Source: Corynebacterium tuberculostearicum SK141 (lineage in GTDB: Bacteria; Actinomycetota; Actinomycetes; Mycobacteriales; Mycobacteriaceae). Taken from it: a DNA stretch of 64,000 bases. The notes under the pieces are model-generated. The model ran no database searches. It had not been told where the DNA came from and saw only the letters and a list, made by a program, of their open reading frames with translations. A program made the translations under genes and the position numbers. Shown piece by piece: positions 18,593 to 29,250 of the stretch. The stretch covers positions 310,001-374,000 of the forward strand of contig NZ_ACVP01000023.1 in assembly GCF_000175635.1 (NCBI RefSeq), read 5' to 3'. Positions within the stretch are counted from its first letter, which is position 1, and the number at the start of each line of letters is the position of its first letter.

Positions 18593-20011
18593 CTACTTCT
18601 TGGTTTCACCCAACAGGTGGCACTGAATCATGTTGGTGTTGCCAGCAATTCCTGGAGGAGTACCAGCAATGACGACAATCATGTCGCCTTCCTCGTACCT
18701 GTCCATCTCCAGCAATGCATCATCGATAGCTTCCATCATGTCATCGGTGGACTTAACGTGCGGGCTCAAGAAGGTCTCAGCACCCCACGTCAAAGCCAGC
18801 TGGGAACGAACCGCTGGGTCCGGCGTAAATGCCAGCAGTGGCAGCTGGGAGTGCAGGCGAGCCACGCGCTTAGCGGTATCGCCGGAGGTAGTAAAGGCTA
18901 CGATGGCCTTTGCATTGAGGCGCTCGGCAATATCGCGGGCGGAATAGGACACCACACCACGCTTGGTGCGCGGAACGTGGGACAGCGGTGGAACCTTGCC
19001 GCCATCTTCAGCATTAGCCACGATCTTGGACATGGTGCGCACGACGTTCTGCGGGTCAATACCCACGGAAGTCTCACCAGAGAGCATAACGGCGTCAGCG
19101 CCATCGAGAACGGCGTTAGCCACGTCGGAAGCCTCTGCACGGGTCGGGCGCAGGTTAGAAATCATGGAATCCAGCATCTGGGTAGCCACGATGACCGGCT
19201 TAGCGTTCTCGCGAGCAATCTGGATAGCGCGCTTCTGGAACAGCGGCACGCGCTCCAGCGGCACCTCAACACCGAGGTCGCCACGGGCAATCATGATGGC
19301 ATCGAATGCCAGCACGATAGACTCGAGCGCGTCTACTGCCTCAGGCTTTTCCAGCTTGGCAATAACTGGAACGCGGCGACCCTCTTCGTCCATAATCTCA
19401 TGGACCTTATCCACATCTGCTGGGGAGCGGACGAAGGACAGTGCCACGAGGTCAACGCCGAGATTCAAAGCGAAGCGCAGGTCAGCGATATCCTTTTCCG
19501 ACAAAGCCGGCACGGAGATATCCATACCAGGGAGGGAAACGCCCTTGTTATTGGAAACCGGGCCACCTTCGGTGACCTCACAGACGACGTCGTTGCCGTC
19601 GACTTCCTTACAAACAACGGCAACCTTGCCGTCGTCGATCAGCAGGCGGTCACCTGGCTTGGCGTCCTTCGCCAGGCCCTTGTAAGTGGTGGAGACGCGG
19701 TCATGGGTGCCTTCGATATCGTCCACGGTAATGCGGACGATCTGGCCGTTATCCCACTGCTCCTCGCCGTTGATAAAGCGGCCAAGGCGAATCTTAGGGC
19801 CCTGGAGGTCCGCCAAGATACCGACGGCGCGGCCGGTTTTATCGGTGGCCTGGCGCACCCAGTTGTAATTCGCCTCGTGGTCTGCATGCTCGCCGTGAGA
19901 CATATTCAGGCGGGCAACGTCCATGCCGTCCTGTACGAGGCGCAAGATGCCATCCTCGCTAGCAACGGCAGGGCCGAGAGTACAAACAATCTTCGTTCTT
20001 CTATCCAGCAT
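18593..20011 (-). CDS. pyk: Pyruvate kinase
   Basis: A 472-residue pyruvate kinase, converting phosphoenolpyruvate and ADP to pyruvate and ATP. The protein starts MLDRRTKIVCTLGPA as in C. glutamicum. The active-site block IMIARGDLGVEVPLERVP is present, including the conserved RGDLG. The C-terminal regulatory domain is complete. The in-frame upstream codons to 20155 are not family-like, so the ATG at 20011 is used. It follows lgt on the same strand with 155 bases between, enough for its own promoter. The trpC-lgt-pyk neighbourhood is also seen in mycobacteria. Confidence 0.97.
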   Translation of the reverse strand: MLDRRTKIVCTLGPAVASEDGILRLVQDGMDVARLNMSHGEHADHEANYNWVRQATDKTGRAVGILADLQGPKIRLGRFINGEEQWDNGQIVRITVDDIEGTHDRVSTTYKGLAKDAKPGDRLLIDDGKVAVVCKEVDGNDVVCEVTEGGPVSNNKGVSLPGMDISVPALSEKDIADLRFALNLGVDLVALSFVRSPADVDKVHEIMDEEGRRVPVIAKLEKPEAVDALESIVLAFDAIMIARGDLGVEVPLERVPLFQKRAIQIARENAKPVIVATQMLDSMISNLRPTRAEASDVANAVLDGADAVMLSGETSVGIDPQNVVRTMSKIVANAEDGGKVPPLSHVPRTKRGVVSYSARDIAERLNAKAIVAFTTSGDTAKRVARLHSQLPLLAFTPDPAVRSQLALTWGAETFLSPHVKSTDDMMEAIDDALLEMDRYEEGDMIVVIAGTPPGIAGNTNMIQCHLLGETKK

Positions 20012-20166
20012 TATTGGCCTATTCCGTCGGGGAAACTGAACACTCCCCAACCTACTACTTCGAAAGGATTGGGGCCACAATTTCTCGGGTTCATTTTCTG
20101 AACGGGCACCCCAAAATGCCCTATTTCCCACAAACCCAAAACCAACCGGACACACTTGGGCAATGC

Positions 20167-21120
20167 TTACGTCGATGAAGAACCCGGTTGCTGCCCGTCA
20201 GATACCGCGTGCTCATGGCTGTGCCCATCAGTATTCCGGCGCTCCGCCCAATACTTAGGATCTACCTCTTCGGGGGACTCTGGGCCCTGGCGGTGCCTAT
20301 CAAGCACGAAGAAGACAATCGCGGCGATGATAAAAATCACAAGCGACACGATGAGATTCACGCGGACCCCAAAGATATGGGTCGCCTCATCGGAACGCAT
20401 CCCTTCAATAAAGAAGCGGCCCAATGTATAGCCCATGACATAAAGGGCAAAGACGCGCCCGTGCCCCAACTTCCAGGCCTTGTGAGCCCACAAGAGGAAA
20501 AGGCAGACCAGGACATTCCACACGAGCTCGTACAGGAAGGTCGGGTGCACCGAGGTCATGATCTCCCCCGTGGAGTGTCCGGAAACGGGAGCATAGCCGC
20601 CATTTTCATTGACGCGGTAATAGATGTCTAAAGCCCACGGAACGTCGGTCGGGCGCCCATAGAGCTCTTGGTTAAACCAGTTGCCTAGGCGTCCAATCGC
20701 CTGCGCGAGGACGAGGCCTGGCGCCACCGCGTCAGCAAAGGGGCCGAGCGGTACTTTTTTCACTTTGAAAAGCACCCACAAAGCTAGTGCGCCCAAGGCT
20801 ACGGCGCCCCAAATGCCCAGTCCGCCATTGGTAATCTTCAGCGCGTCCGCGGGATTGCAGCTATCGCAGAAGTACTTCTGGTTATCGGTAATGACGTGGT
20901 AGAGCCGCCCGCCAATGATGCCGGCTGGGATGACCACGATGGCGGCATCCCATACTGTGTCTGGGTTACCGCCGCGTGCGGTGTAGCGGCGTAAGGTCAT
21001 TCGCAAGGCGACGATAATACCCACGATGATGCACAGCGCATAGGCACGAATGGGAATGGGCCCCAACTGCCACACGCCCTGCGGCGGAGACGGAATATTT
21101 GCAAGAATTTCTGTGTGCAC
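20167..21120 (-). CDS. lgt: Prolipoprotein diacylglyceryl transferase
   Basis: A 317-residue membrane enzyme that attaches diacylglycerol to the lipobox cysteine of prelipoproteins. The signature [20 protein letters not shown] is present, with the conserved Arg, Asn and Glu. About seven hydrophobic segments are visible, followed by a long polar tail with His and acidic residues. The start is taken as GTG at 21120, which gives [20 protein letters not shown], closely resembling the C. glutamicum N-terminus. A GTG ten codons further upstream is less likely. It works with LspA, encoded at 52.5 kb, on the several lipoproteins in this window. Confidence 0.95.
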   Translation of the reverse strand: MHTEILANIPSPPQGVWQLGPIPIRAYALCIIVGIIVALRMTLRRYTARGGNPDTVWDAAIVVIPAGIIGGRLYHVITDNQKYFCDSCNPADALKITNGGLGIWGAVALGALALWVLFKVKKVPLGPFADAVAPGLVLAQAIGRLGNWFNQELYGRPTDVPWALDIYYRVNENGGYAPVSGHSTGEIMTSVHPTFLYELVWNVLVCLFLLWAHKAWKLGHGRVFALYVMGYTLGRFFIEGMRSDEATHIFGVRVNLIVSLVIFIIAAIVFFVLDRHRQGPESPEEVDPKYWAERRNTDGHSHEHAVSDGQQPGSSST

Positions 21121-21165
21121 GTAGCCAGTGTGCCTTATCCCCCACCCCACCAGCTAGTTGGGGTC

Positions 21166-21996
21166 TTATTCTATCTTGCGCGCGGGACACGCTGGATGCT
21201 GCCCGGCAGCCACCAAAGAGCGCGCCAGCGCCGTAGGATCCTGGGCAGCCATGACTGATTCTCCCACCAACACTGCATCGGCGCCGCGTGAAGCATAGTG
21301 AAACAGGTTGCGCGCGTTGTTTACCCCGCCTACTGCGATGCGGAGGATGGATTCGGGTAAGCCCGGGGCGATATCGTTAAACGCCTCGCGGTTAATGGCA
21401 TCCGAAGCCAACGACCACGCATTGATGGCAATGACGCTACTTCCTGCCTTGATTGCGCGGTCAACCTCGGCGCAGTTGCGTACCTCTACGATCGCGGTCA
21501 TACCGAGCGATTCCACCCGGTCCAAAAGTGCCTCCAGGCGAGCTTGCTCTAAGAGTTCAACCTGCAATGGAATAGCATCGGCCCCAAAGCACCGGGCTTC
21601 ATGAATTTGGTAAGGGTCCACGATGAGATCGCGCGACATCATGGGAATATCAATCGCAGCACGCGCAGCTGCCATGTCTTCTAAAGAACCGTGAAAGCGG
21701 CGGAAATCGGTCTGGCATGCCATGAGATGTACGCCGCAGTGTTCAAAGGTGCGGGCCCATTCCGCCATCTGTTCCGCAGAACCAACATGTGCGATTTCGC
21801 CACCGTAGGGTACGGCGCGCTTGAGCTCCGTGATGACCGAGCAGCCAGTGCGCAGCAACGCCGCGCGGGCATCCCGGGGAGGCTCCATGTCACGCGAGCG
21901 GGCTTTCACATCTTTGAAAGACACGCGAGCTTCCCGCGCAGCGACGTCCTCCAAGACTCCTGCAACTAGGTGGTCAACGGCAATGGGCGTAGGCAT
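21166..21996 (-). CDS. TrpC-like protein (indole-3-glycerol phosphate synthase fold) with eroded active site
   Basis: A 276-residue TIM-barrel protein clearly related to indole-3-glycerol phosphate synthase: ITELKRAVP, LIVDPYQIHEAR, AIVEVRNCAEVDRAI, GADAVLVGESVM. Several usual catalytic or phosphate-binding motifs differ. SPSKG after the first Lys is VPYGG, RKDF is SRDL (catalytic Lys replaced by Arg), INNRDL is INAWSL, and the SESG block is AVGG. It may therefore be inactive in tryptophan synthesis or have another role. The ATG at 21996 follows GGGAGG by five bases. It sits between the Trp-region membrane protein and lgt, the ancestral trp site, but trpE, trpB and trpA are absent here. Confidence 0.85.
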   Translation of the reverse strand: MPTPIAVDHLVAGVLEDVAAREARVSFKDVKARSRDMEPPRDARAALLRTGCSVITELKRAVPYGGEIAHVGSAEQMAEWARTFEHCGVHLMACQTDFRRFHGSLEDMAAARAAIDIPMMSRDLIVDPYQIHEARCFGADAIPLQVELLEQARLEALLDRVESLGMTAIVEVRNCAEVDRAIKAGSSVIAINAWSLASDAINREAFNDIAPGLPESILRIAVGGVNNARNLFHYASRGADAVLVGESVMAAQDPTALARSLVAAGQHPACPARKIE

Positions 21997-22080
21997 CAGC
22001 ACCTCCCTCCACGGGCGATTAAGATCACACTTAGGTTAACCTGCTCGCGTGCCGTTCCGGAAATTGCACAGGAAACGGGG

Positions 22081-22719
22081 CTATTTTTTGTCCATATCAG
22101 TGGGATCGATATCACTATCAAGCGCGTCCCACATCACACGGCCAGAGTCAGATGAGGTTTCCAAATCCTCCTCCAGCTTTGCCTGTCGTGCCGCTGGGGT
22201 TTCGTATTTGCTCGACACCTTCGCCTTATCCGCGCCTGGATTGCGCGCAAGCATCACTGCACCGAAGAGGGCTGCTGCCGCACCTATCAGAGCCACGATT
22301 GGCCCCAAGGAATGCACCTCGGTGGAAACGACTGTGGCCCAGTCAGAAATCTGGGCAGAGTCTACGGCGTTTTCATTGGCCGAAGCTCCCTGCAGGATCT
22401 TCTGCGCGCGCTCGGTGTCCGCGCCCGCAGTCAGCAGGCTCACCGGTGTCCATGCGCTGGCCGCGGCCGCGAGGGCGCACACGATGCCCACCACTCGCCT
22501 ACCAACGCGCCGCAGCGCCATCCCCGCGACGGCACCGGCTACCAGAACGAGGGTCAAGGCCTTGATCTCCAGCGACCATGCCGAGCCGATGATGTCATTG
22601 GCCGCGGAGCCGGCCTTATCGTCCTCGCTGGCGGCTACCACCCACGTGGCACGGGAGGACAGCCACAATACGATGGCTCCTACAGCAATAAGTAGTGGTC
22701 CAAGGCGTCTAGCCTTCAC
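22081..22719 (-). CDS. Trp-region conserved membrane protein (TIGR02234 type)
   Basis: A 212-residue protein with four hydrophobic segments (about residues 8-25, 53-70, 75-98 and 135-158) and a polar tail containing [15 protein letters not shown], the characteristic C-terminal motif of the Trp_oprn_chp family. In mycobacteria (Rv1610) it lies between trpE and trpC. Here it follows hisI with a four-base overlap and precedes the TrpC-like gene. The function is unknown. Its position supports the view that this is the remains of an ancestral his-trp cluster. Confidence 0.85.
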   Translation of the reverse strand: MKARRLGPLLIAVGAIVLWLSSRATWVVAASEDDKAGSAANDIIGSAWSLEIKALTLVLVAGAVAGMALRRVGRRVVGIVCALAAAASAWTPVSLLTAGADTERAQKILQGASANENAVDSAQISDWATVVSTEVHSLGPIVALIGAAAALFGAVMLARNPGADKAKVSSKYETPAARQAKLEEDLETSSDSGRVMWDALDSDIDPTDMDKK

Positions 22720-23078
22720 GATTGTCCTCCTAGGAGATCGGTGGCGTCAAAGCACGTGCGGTCACCGGTATGGCAAGCGCCGCCACGCTGCCGCACCGTC
22801 AGCAGAATAGTATCTCCATCGCAGTCAAGGCGAACGCCCAGCACCTCTTGGGTATTTCCAGAAGTCTCTCCCTTAACCCAATACTCATTGCGCGAGCGCG
22901 AAAAATACGTTGCCTTGCGGGTGGCAAGGGTATGGGCCAAAGCGTGGTCATCCATCCAGGCCATCATCAGCACCTCACCAGACTCAGCCTGGGCAATGGC
23001 CGGCACCAAGCCTTGCTCATTGCGCTTGAGCCGCTTGGCGATGCCCCCGTTAAGTTCAAAGTCGCCTGGGGTACTCAA
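22716..23078 (-). CDS. hisI: Phosphoribosyl-AMP cyclohydrolase
   Basis: A 120-residue HisI enzyme that opens the adenine ring of phosphoribosyl-AMP, the third step of histidine synthesis. The metal-binding elements DCDGDT and [12 protein letters not shown] are present, as is the block [18 protein letters not shown]. It is monofunctional, so the pyrophosphohydrolase HisE must be encoded elsewhere, as is usual in this genus. The start is a TTG overlapping the hisF stop (TTGA), indicating translational coupling. Confidence 0.96.
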   Translation of the reverse strand: MSTPGDFELNGGIAKRLKRNEQGLVPAIAQAESGEVLMMAWMDDHALAHTLATRKATYFSRSRNEYWVKGETSGNTQEVLGVRLDCDGDTILLTVRQRGGACHTGDRTCFDATDLLGGQS

Positions 23079-23845
23079 CGGCGCACCTCGTAGCCCGCAG
23101 CGTCCAAGGCGTCTTTCACGTCGCTGATTTCTACCTCACCGAAGTGAAAAATGCTTGCTGCCAAGACGGCATCGGCGCCGGCTGCAACGGCCGGTGGGAA
23201 ATCCGCGGCGTTTCCCGCGCCGCCAGAGGCGATAACGGGAATGGTCACCGCTGCACGCACGGCGCGCAGCAATTCCAGGTCAAATCCTTCTTTTGTGCCA
23301 TCGCCATCCATTGAGTTGAGGAGGATTTCCCCTACGCCGAGTTCTTCGCCGCGGCGTGCCCATTCGATGGCATCGATCCCGGCCGATTCCGTACCGCCGT
23401 GCGTGGTGACCTCAAAGCCGGATGGCGCATACTCTTCGTAGCACCGGCGGGCATCAATGGACAGCACGATGCATTGGGCCCCGAAAATCTCGGCCATTTC
23501 GCGCAGGAGTTCCGGATTCTTAATGGCCGCGGTGTTTATAGAGACCTTATCTGCCCCGGCGCGCAATAATTCTCGGACGTCATCAACGCTGCGAACTCCA
23601 CCACCCACCGTCAAGGGGATGAATACCTGGTCCGCAGTGCGGCGCACGACCTCGAGCATGGTGGAGCGGCCTTGTTTAGAAGCAGAGACATCCAAGAAGG
23701 TAAGTTCATCGGCTCCTAGGGCGTCATAACGCGCGGCCAGCTCCACTGGGTCGCCGGCATCGCGCAGGTTGTCAAAGTTGATGCCCTTGACCACGCGGCC
23801 TTGGTCCACGTCTAGGCAGGGGATCACGCGTACGGCTACAGCCAT
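23075..23845 (-). CDS. hisF: Imidazole glycerol phosphate synthase, cyclase subunit
   Basis: A 256-residue TIM barrel that, with HisH, makes imidazole glycerol phosphate and AICAR. The catalytic Asp residues are in [12 protein letters not shown] (about residue 13) and VLSIDARR (about 132). The phosphate-binding loops VGGGVRS and SGGAGN are intact. It is followed directly by hisI with a four-base overlap and preceded by impA with a 30-base gap. Confidence 0.97.
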   Translation of the reverse strand: MAVAVRVIPCLDVDQGRVVKGINFDNLRDAGDPVELAARYDALGADELTFLDVSASKQGRSTMLEVVRRTADQVFIPLTVGGGVRSVDDVRELLRAGADKVSINTAAIKNPELLREMAEIFGAQCIVLSIDARRCYEEYAPSGFEVTTHGGTESAGIDAIEWARRGEELGVGEILLNSMDGDGTKEGFDLELLRAVRAAVTIPVIASGGAGNAADFPPAVAAGADAVLAASIFHFGEVEISDVKDALDAAGYEVRR

Positions 23846-23875
23846 GGCGGCCGCCTCCTTTTCGGGTATTTAGTC

Positions 23876-24658
23876 TTAGCGGTGAAAAGTACCGGTATGA
23901 CGAGACAAGATATCCACGATGGTGGCATGAACCTGCGGGGTACCTGCCACCATGCCGCGCGACTGGGCAGTCCACGGATTTCCTTCCGGATCGGTGACAA
24001 CGCCACCAGCGGCCTGAATCTGCAGTGCTCCCGCGGCGTTATCCCATGGGTGCGGAGAGAAGTTAATCGCCCCATCAAACACACCCTGCGCGACGAAGGC
24101 ATTATCAAGCCCCACAGAACCGGTCATTCGCGGGCGCAGTCCGGTCTCGCGCAGCTCGTGGAAAATGTCAGTGGGCAGGTGCGAAGAGCACCCCACGTGA
24201 CCGCGCGCCTCATCAAAACCCATCGCCTCGTCCCCTCCGCCGAAGCCAGTGGTTGGCCCACCTACCGAGCGCAGTGGGGCGCCATCGCAGGTGACCAAAC
24301 GACGCCCCAAGAGCGGGAAGTCAGATACCGCGGCAACAGGCGCACCCTCATGAATGAGCGCCACCAGGATGCCGGCCATGGGGTTTCCGGCAGAGTAGTT
24401 TGCGGTGCCATCGATCGGATCTACCACCCACACGGTATCGAGCACGCTGCCGCCCGATTCTTCTCCATAGACCGGGATACCGGTCATCTGGGTCAAGATA
24501 TCGCGCAGCTGTTGCTCGATGACGAGGTCTACCTCGGTGGCGAAATCTCCCTGCCCCTTAAAACGGGCGGGCGCAGCTCCGAGGCCGGAGCGAAAAATGG
24601 GTTCTATCTGGTCTACGGCCGCCTCCGCGAAGGCCACCAACTCGCGGGGTTCCATCAT
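23876..24658 (-). CDS. impA: Inositol monophosphatase-family phosphatase in the his operon
   Basis: A 260-residue Mg-dependent phosphatase of the inositol monophosphatase superfamily. Metal ligands are visible in YGEESGG, WVVDPIDGTANY and the C-terminal HPWDNAAGALQIQAAGG. The same gene (impA) lies between hisA and hisF in C. glutamicum and M. tuberculosis. A histidinol-phosphate phosphatase role is a tempting inference from position, but in C. glutamicum the main enzyme is encoded elsewhere (hisN), so this one may act on inositol phosphate or be redundant. The start is ATG at 24658; a second ATG follows immediately. Confidence 0.9.
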   Translation of the reverse strand: MMEPRELVAFAEAAVDQIEPIFRSGLGAAPARFKGQGDFATEVDLVIEQQLRDILTQMTGIPVYGEESGGSVLDTVWVVDPIDGTANYSAGNPMAGILVALIHEGAPVAAVSDFPLLGRRLVTCDGAPLRSVGGPTTGFGGGDEAMGFDEARGHVGCSSHLPTDIFHELRETGLRPRMTGSVGLDNAFVAQGVFDGAINFSPHPWDNAAGALQIQAAGGVVTDPEGNPWTAQSRGMVAGTPQVHATIVDILSRHTGTFHR

Positions 24659-24661
24659 GAC

Positions 24662-25450
24662 TTAGTTGTCCTCAGGGTCGAAAGGGTCAATGGTTTCTTC
24701 CGCCGGCAGCGGCTCTACCTCGGCCACCGCGGCGAGTGCTTCGTCAAGGGTGAAATTCCCCTCGTACAGGGCCTTGCCAATAATGGCGGAATCGATGCCC
24801 TCATTTACATAAAGCGCGAGCTCGCGCAGGTCTTCCACGCTCGAGATGCCACCAGAGGCGGTGATCTTTGCCTCCGTTGCCATCGCTACCTCGCGCAGGA
24901 GCTCAATATTAGGTCCGGTGAGCGTGCCGTCTTTAGATACGTCTGTTACCACAAAGCGTTGGCATCCGGCTGCATCCAGGCGCTCGAGTACCTCCCACAG
25001 ATCGCCGCCATCGGAGACCCAGCCATTGCCGGCGGTACGCCATTCGCCGCCATCTTCGCGCACGGCGAGATCCACGGCGACCTTATCTCCGTAGCGCGCC
25101 AGGATGTCCTCGATCCATTCCGGCTGCTCTAGGGCAGCCGTGCCAATACTAATGCGCTGCGCACCAGTAGCCAGCGCGCGCTCCACCGCGACATCATCCC
25201 GGATGCCTCCGCTAAGCTCCACATTTACACCCAGATCGCGGGTAATCATCGCCATTTCTGCGTGGTTGGAGCCCCGGCCAAATGCCGCATCCAAATCCAC
25301 AAAGTGCAGCCAGTGCGCGCCTTGGGACTGCCACTTTTGCGCGGCATCGCGCGGGGAACCATACGAGGTTTCGGTGCCTGCTTCGCCTTTATCTAGGCGC
25401 ACGGCTCGGCCTTGAGATACATCGACTGCTGGCAAAAGCGTAAAAGTCAT
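24662..25450 (-). CDS. hisA: Phosphoribosyl isomerase HisA (PriA-derived, subHisA-like)
   Basis: A 262-residue TIM barrel that isomerises ProFAR in histidine synthesis. The N-terminal catalytic Asp is in [13 protein letters not shown] and the second in [15 protein letters not shown]. Actinobacterial homologues (PriA) also perform the TrpF reaction. Here the loop reads [13 protein letters not shown], with Asn at the place where mycobacterial PriA has the Arg needed for TrpF activity. That substitution matches the subHisA enzymes described for Corynebacterium, so it is probably HisA-only. The ATG at 25450 is chosen over 25459 because AGGTAGG lies nine bases before it and would abut the earlier codon. 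Confidence 0.95.
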   Translation of the reverse strand: MTFTLLPAVDVSQGRAVRLDKGEAGTETSYGSPRDAAQKWQSQGAHWLHFVDLDAAFGRGSNHAEMAMITRDLGVNVELSGGIRDDVAVERALATGAQRISIGTAALEQPEWIEDILARYGDKVAVDLAVREDGGEWRTAGNGWVSDGGDLWEVLERLDAAGCQRFVVTDVSKDGTLTGPNIELLREVAMATEAKITASGGISSVEDLRELALYVNEGIDSAIIGKALYEGNFTLDEALAAVAEVEPLPAEETIDPFDPEDN

Positions 25451-25464
25451 ATCCTTCATCCTAC

Positions 25465-26097
25465 CTAGAGCGTGCGCATCCAGTTTTCCAAAAGCTGAGC
25501 ACCGGCGTCCCCGGATTTCTCAGGGTGGAATTGAGTCGCCCACAGGGCACCGTTTTCTACCGCCGCGACGAACTTATCGCCCGCGTGCTCGGCCCAGCTC
25601 ACCTGCGGCGGACGGGTAATCTCCGTTTCCAATTCCCACCGGCGAACGCCATAGGAATGCACGAAATAAAACCGCTCGTCTTCGGCCAGTCCGGCAAACA
25701 TATCGCTGCCGACGGGTACCTCAACGGTATTCCACCCCATATGCGGCAGCACCGCAGACTGCAGCTTTTCCACGGTGCCGGGCCACTCGCCGCAGCCGGT
25801 GGAGTTGATGTTGTGTTCCACTCCGGCGTCGAAAAGCACCTGCATGCCTACGCAAATGCCCAACACCGGCCGCTCTCCTGCCAAGCGCTGGCCGATGACT
25901 CGAGGGCCCTGCACCGCCCGTAGCCCGCGCAGGCAGGCAGCAAAGGCACCCACGCCGGGAACAAGCAGACCGTCCGCTTCCACCGCTTCCTTGGGGTCTG
26001 CGGTGACGGTAACGTCCGCGCCTACTCGCTCCAGCGCGCGCTGGGCCGAGCGCACATTGCCCGCGCCATAATCCAATAATGCGACCGTCTTTGCCAT
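25465..26097 (-). CDS. hisH: Imidazole glycerol phosphate synthase, glutaminase subunit
   Basis: A 210-residue class I glutamine amidotransferase supplying ammonia to HisF. The nucleophile Cys is in [12 protein letters not shown], and the His/Glu of the triad are in [11 protein letters not shown]. The N-terminus [14 protein letters not shown] is typical. It lies three bases after the MFS gene and 14 bases before hisA on the same strand. Confidence 0.97.
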   Translation of the reverse strand: MAKTVALLDYGAGNVRSAQRALERVGADVTVTADPKEAVEADGLLVPGVGAFAACLRGLRAVQGPRVIGQRLAGERPVLGICVGMQVLFDAGVEHNINSTGCGEWPGTVEKLQSAVLPHMGWNTVEVPVGSDMFAGLAEDERFYFVHSYGVRRWELETEITRPPQVSWAEHAGDKFVAAVENGALWATQFHPEKSGDAGAQLLENWMRTL

Positions 26098-26100
26098 GGG

Positions 26101-27351
26101 CTATACCTTACGCATGCGACGCAGTCGCGTCCGGATATCGTTGGTTTCGCTCACGCGGGTGCGCCCAAGGATAAAATCTGCCAGCGTCATCACAACGCCG
26201 GCGACGAGGATGACCACGCCGGCGCCAAAAGCCCCTGCATAGCCGTAGCCGGCGACCAAGGCGCCCAAGAGGGTCGAGCCCAAGCCAGTGCCGCCATCAT
26301 AGAAAATATTCCAGATGGCCGAAGCTTCCGAGACGCGCTCGCGCGGCAGGCGGTCAAACATCGACAGCAGGGCCTCATTTTGCGCAATACCAAAGGCACC
26401 ACCGAAGAGAAAGGCACCCAGCACGAGCCACCACACAGAACCGTCGAGGTACAGCGGTACAGCGATGGCGAGCACACCCACGATGGCCATGATCTGACTG
26501 GGGATATACAGACGGCCTGGGGTGCCTACGCGGTCTGCCACCATGCCGGCAAAGTAGCGGAAAATCATGGCGGCGCCGCCCACGATGGACAGCATGAAGC
26601 CGGCCAAGCTAGCGCCGCGCTCGGCATCGAGTTCTTGCACCGCCGGCGGCAGGAAGGATGACACGGCGCCATAGCTCATTGAAAATGTCGTTAGCGCCAG
26701 CGCAGGAACGAGCACCAGCTTCCACGTAGGAACGCGGATCAGGTTCGGCTCCTCTTCGGTATCGGAGGCAAGGGTGACCTTAATCTTGGGAATGCGCAGG
26801 CACAGACCAAAGCCCACAAAGCCAATGATGCCGGCGGTGATATACGTCGAGGCATATCCCAGCTTTTCCGCCATGATCAATCCTAGGGGCAAAAAGACCA
26901 TCTGGCCCAGGCCGGTAAAGACACCAATCATGCCGGTAGCCTTGCCCAGCAAACGTACGGGCGCCAGTTCCGCAATAAGCGCGGACTCAGAAACGGTCAG
27001 CGCGCCAAAACCCACGCCGCGCAGAGCAGAAAAGAGCAGGACTACCCAGGCATCAGTTCCCAGTAGGTGGCCAAAGGCAGGTACACCCAGGGTGAAAGCG
27101 GACAGCGCCATCACACGGCGGTAGCCCCACCGGCGCAGGAGCCATGGGGAAATGATCTGGGTCAGCACGGTAAAGGCCATGAAGATGCCGGTGGATGAGC
27201 CCGCCAAGGTCGCTGAGCCACCAGAGTCAATGACCGCTAGCGGCACCACTGGAAGGAGGATGGACCACGCACCGAAGGCCGCGGCGATAGCCAACATGGT
27301 CGCGGTATAGCCCGGAACCTTCCAGATATTAGTTTCTTGGGTTGTGCTCAT
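26101..27351 (-). CDS. Major facilitator transporter inside the his operon
   Basis: A 416-residue protein with twelve predicted membrane spans and MFS-type features, including a loop 2-3 stretch LLRRWGYRRVM. The C-terminus is basic (RTRLRRMRKV). It overlaps the 55-residue membrane protein by four bases and is followed by hisH after three bases, so it is translated as part of the his transcript. The pair is conserved in C. glutamicum (hisDCB-orf1-orf2-hisHA). Co-location suggests export of histidine or an intermediate, but no substrate evidence is visible. Confidence 0.88.
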   Translation of the reverse strand: MSTTQETNIWKVPGYTATMLAIAAAFGAWSILLPVVPLAVIDSGGSATLAGSSTGIFMAFTVLTQIISPWLLRRWGYRRVMALSAFTLGVPAFGHLLGTDAWVVLLFSALRGVGFGALTVSESALIAELAPVRLLGKATGMIGVFTGLGQMVFLPLGLIMAEKLGYASTYITAGIIGFVGFGLCLRIPKIKVTLASDTEEEPNLIRVPTWKLVLVPALALTTFSMSYGAVSSFLPPAVQELDAERGASLAGFMLSIVGGAAMIFRYFAGMVADRVGTPGRLYIPSQIMAIVGVLAIAVPLYLDGSVWWLVLGAFLFGGAFGIAQNEALLSMFDRLPRERVSEASAIWNIFYDGGTGLGSTLLGALVAGYGYAGAFGAGVVILVAGVVMTLADFILGRTRVSETNDIRTRLRRMRKV

Positions 27352-27515
27352 TTACCAAACGCTCCTACCATCCACGAGATTGCTGCTACCACGGTGATTG
27401 CGGCCAAAAGAGAGGCTACTACTGTCATTGCCTTCGACCCCTGTTGGTAGGCAGACCATGCGCCTCCCACCAGCATGCCAGCTACGAGGAAGAGGACCAA
27501 GATCATAAAGTGCAT
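27348..27515 (-). CDS. 55-residue two-TM membrane protein in the his operon
   Basis: A short frame reading MHFMILVLFLVAGMLVGG, then a short polar loop (SAYQQGSK), then a second hydrophobic segment (MTVVASLLAAITVVAAISW) and GAFGK. Its TGA overlaps the ATG of the MFS gene (ATGA) and its start lies five bases beyond hisB. The tight packing and clean two-helix design support a real gene. It corresponds in position to the first of two unnamed genes between hisB and hisH in C. glutamicum. It could be a partner subunit for the MFS protein. Confidence 0.8.
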   Translation of the reverse strand: MHFMILVLFLVAGMLVGGAWSAYQQGSKAMTVVASLLAAITVVAAISWMVGAFGK

Positions 27516-27520
27516 GCGTT

Positions 27521-29250
<1,730 letters not shown>

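Noticed and set aside
22033-22042. AGGTTAACCT upstream of the TrpC-like gene as an iron (DtxR) box.
   Set aside because: The DtxR box is a 19-bp dyad with a central spacer; this is a ten-base palindrome without it.
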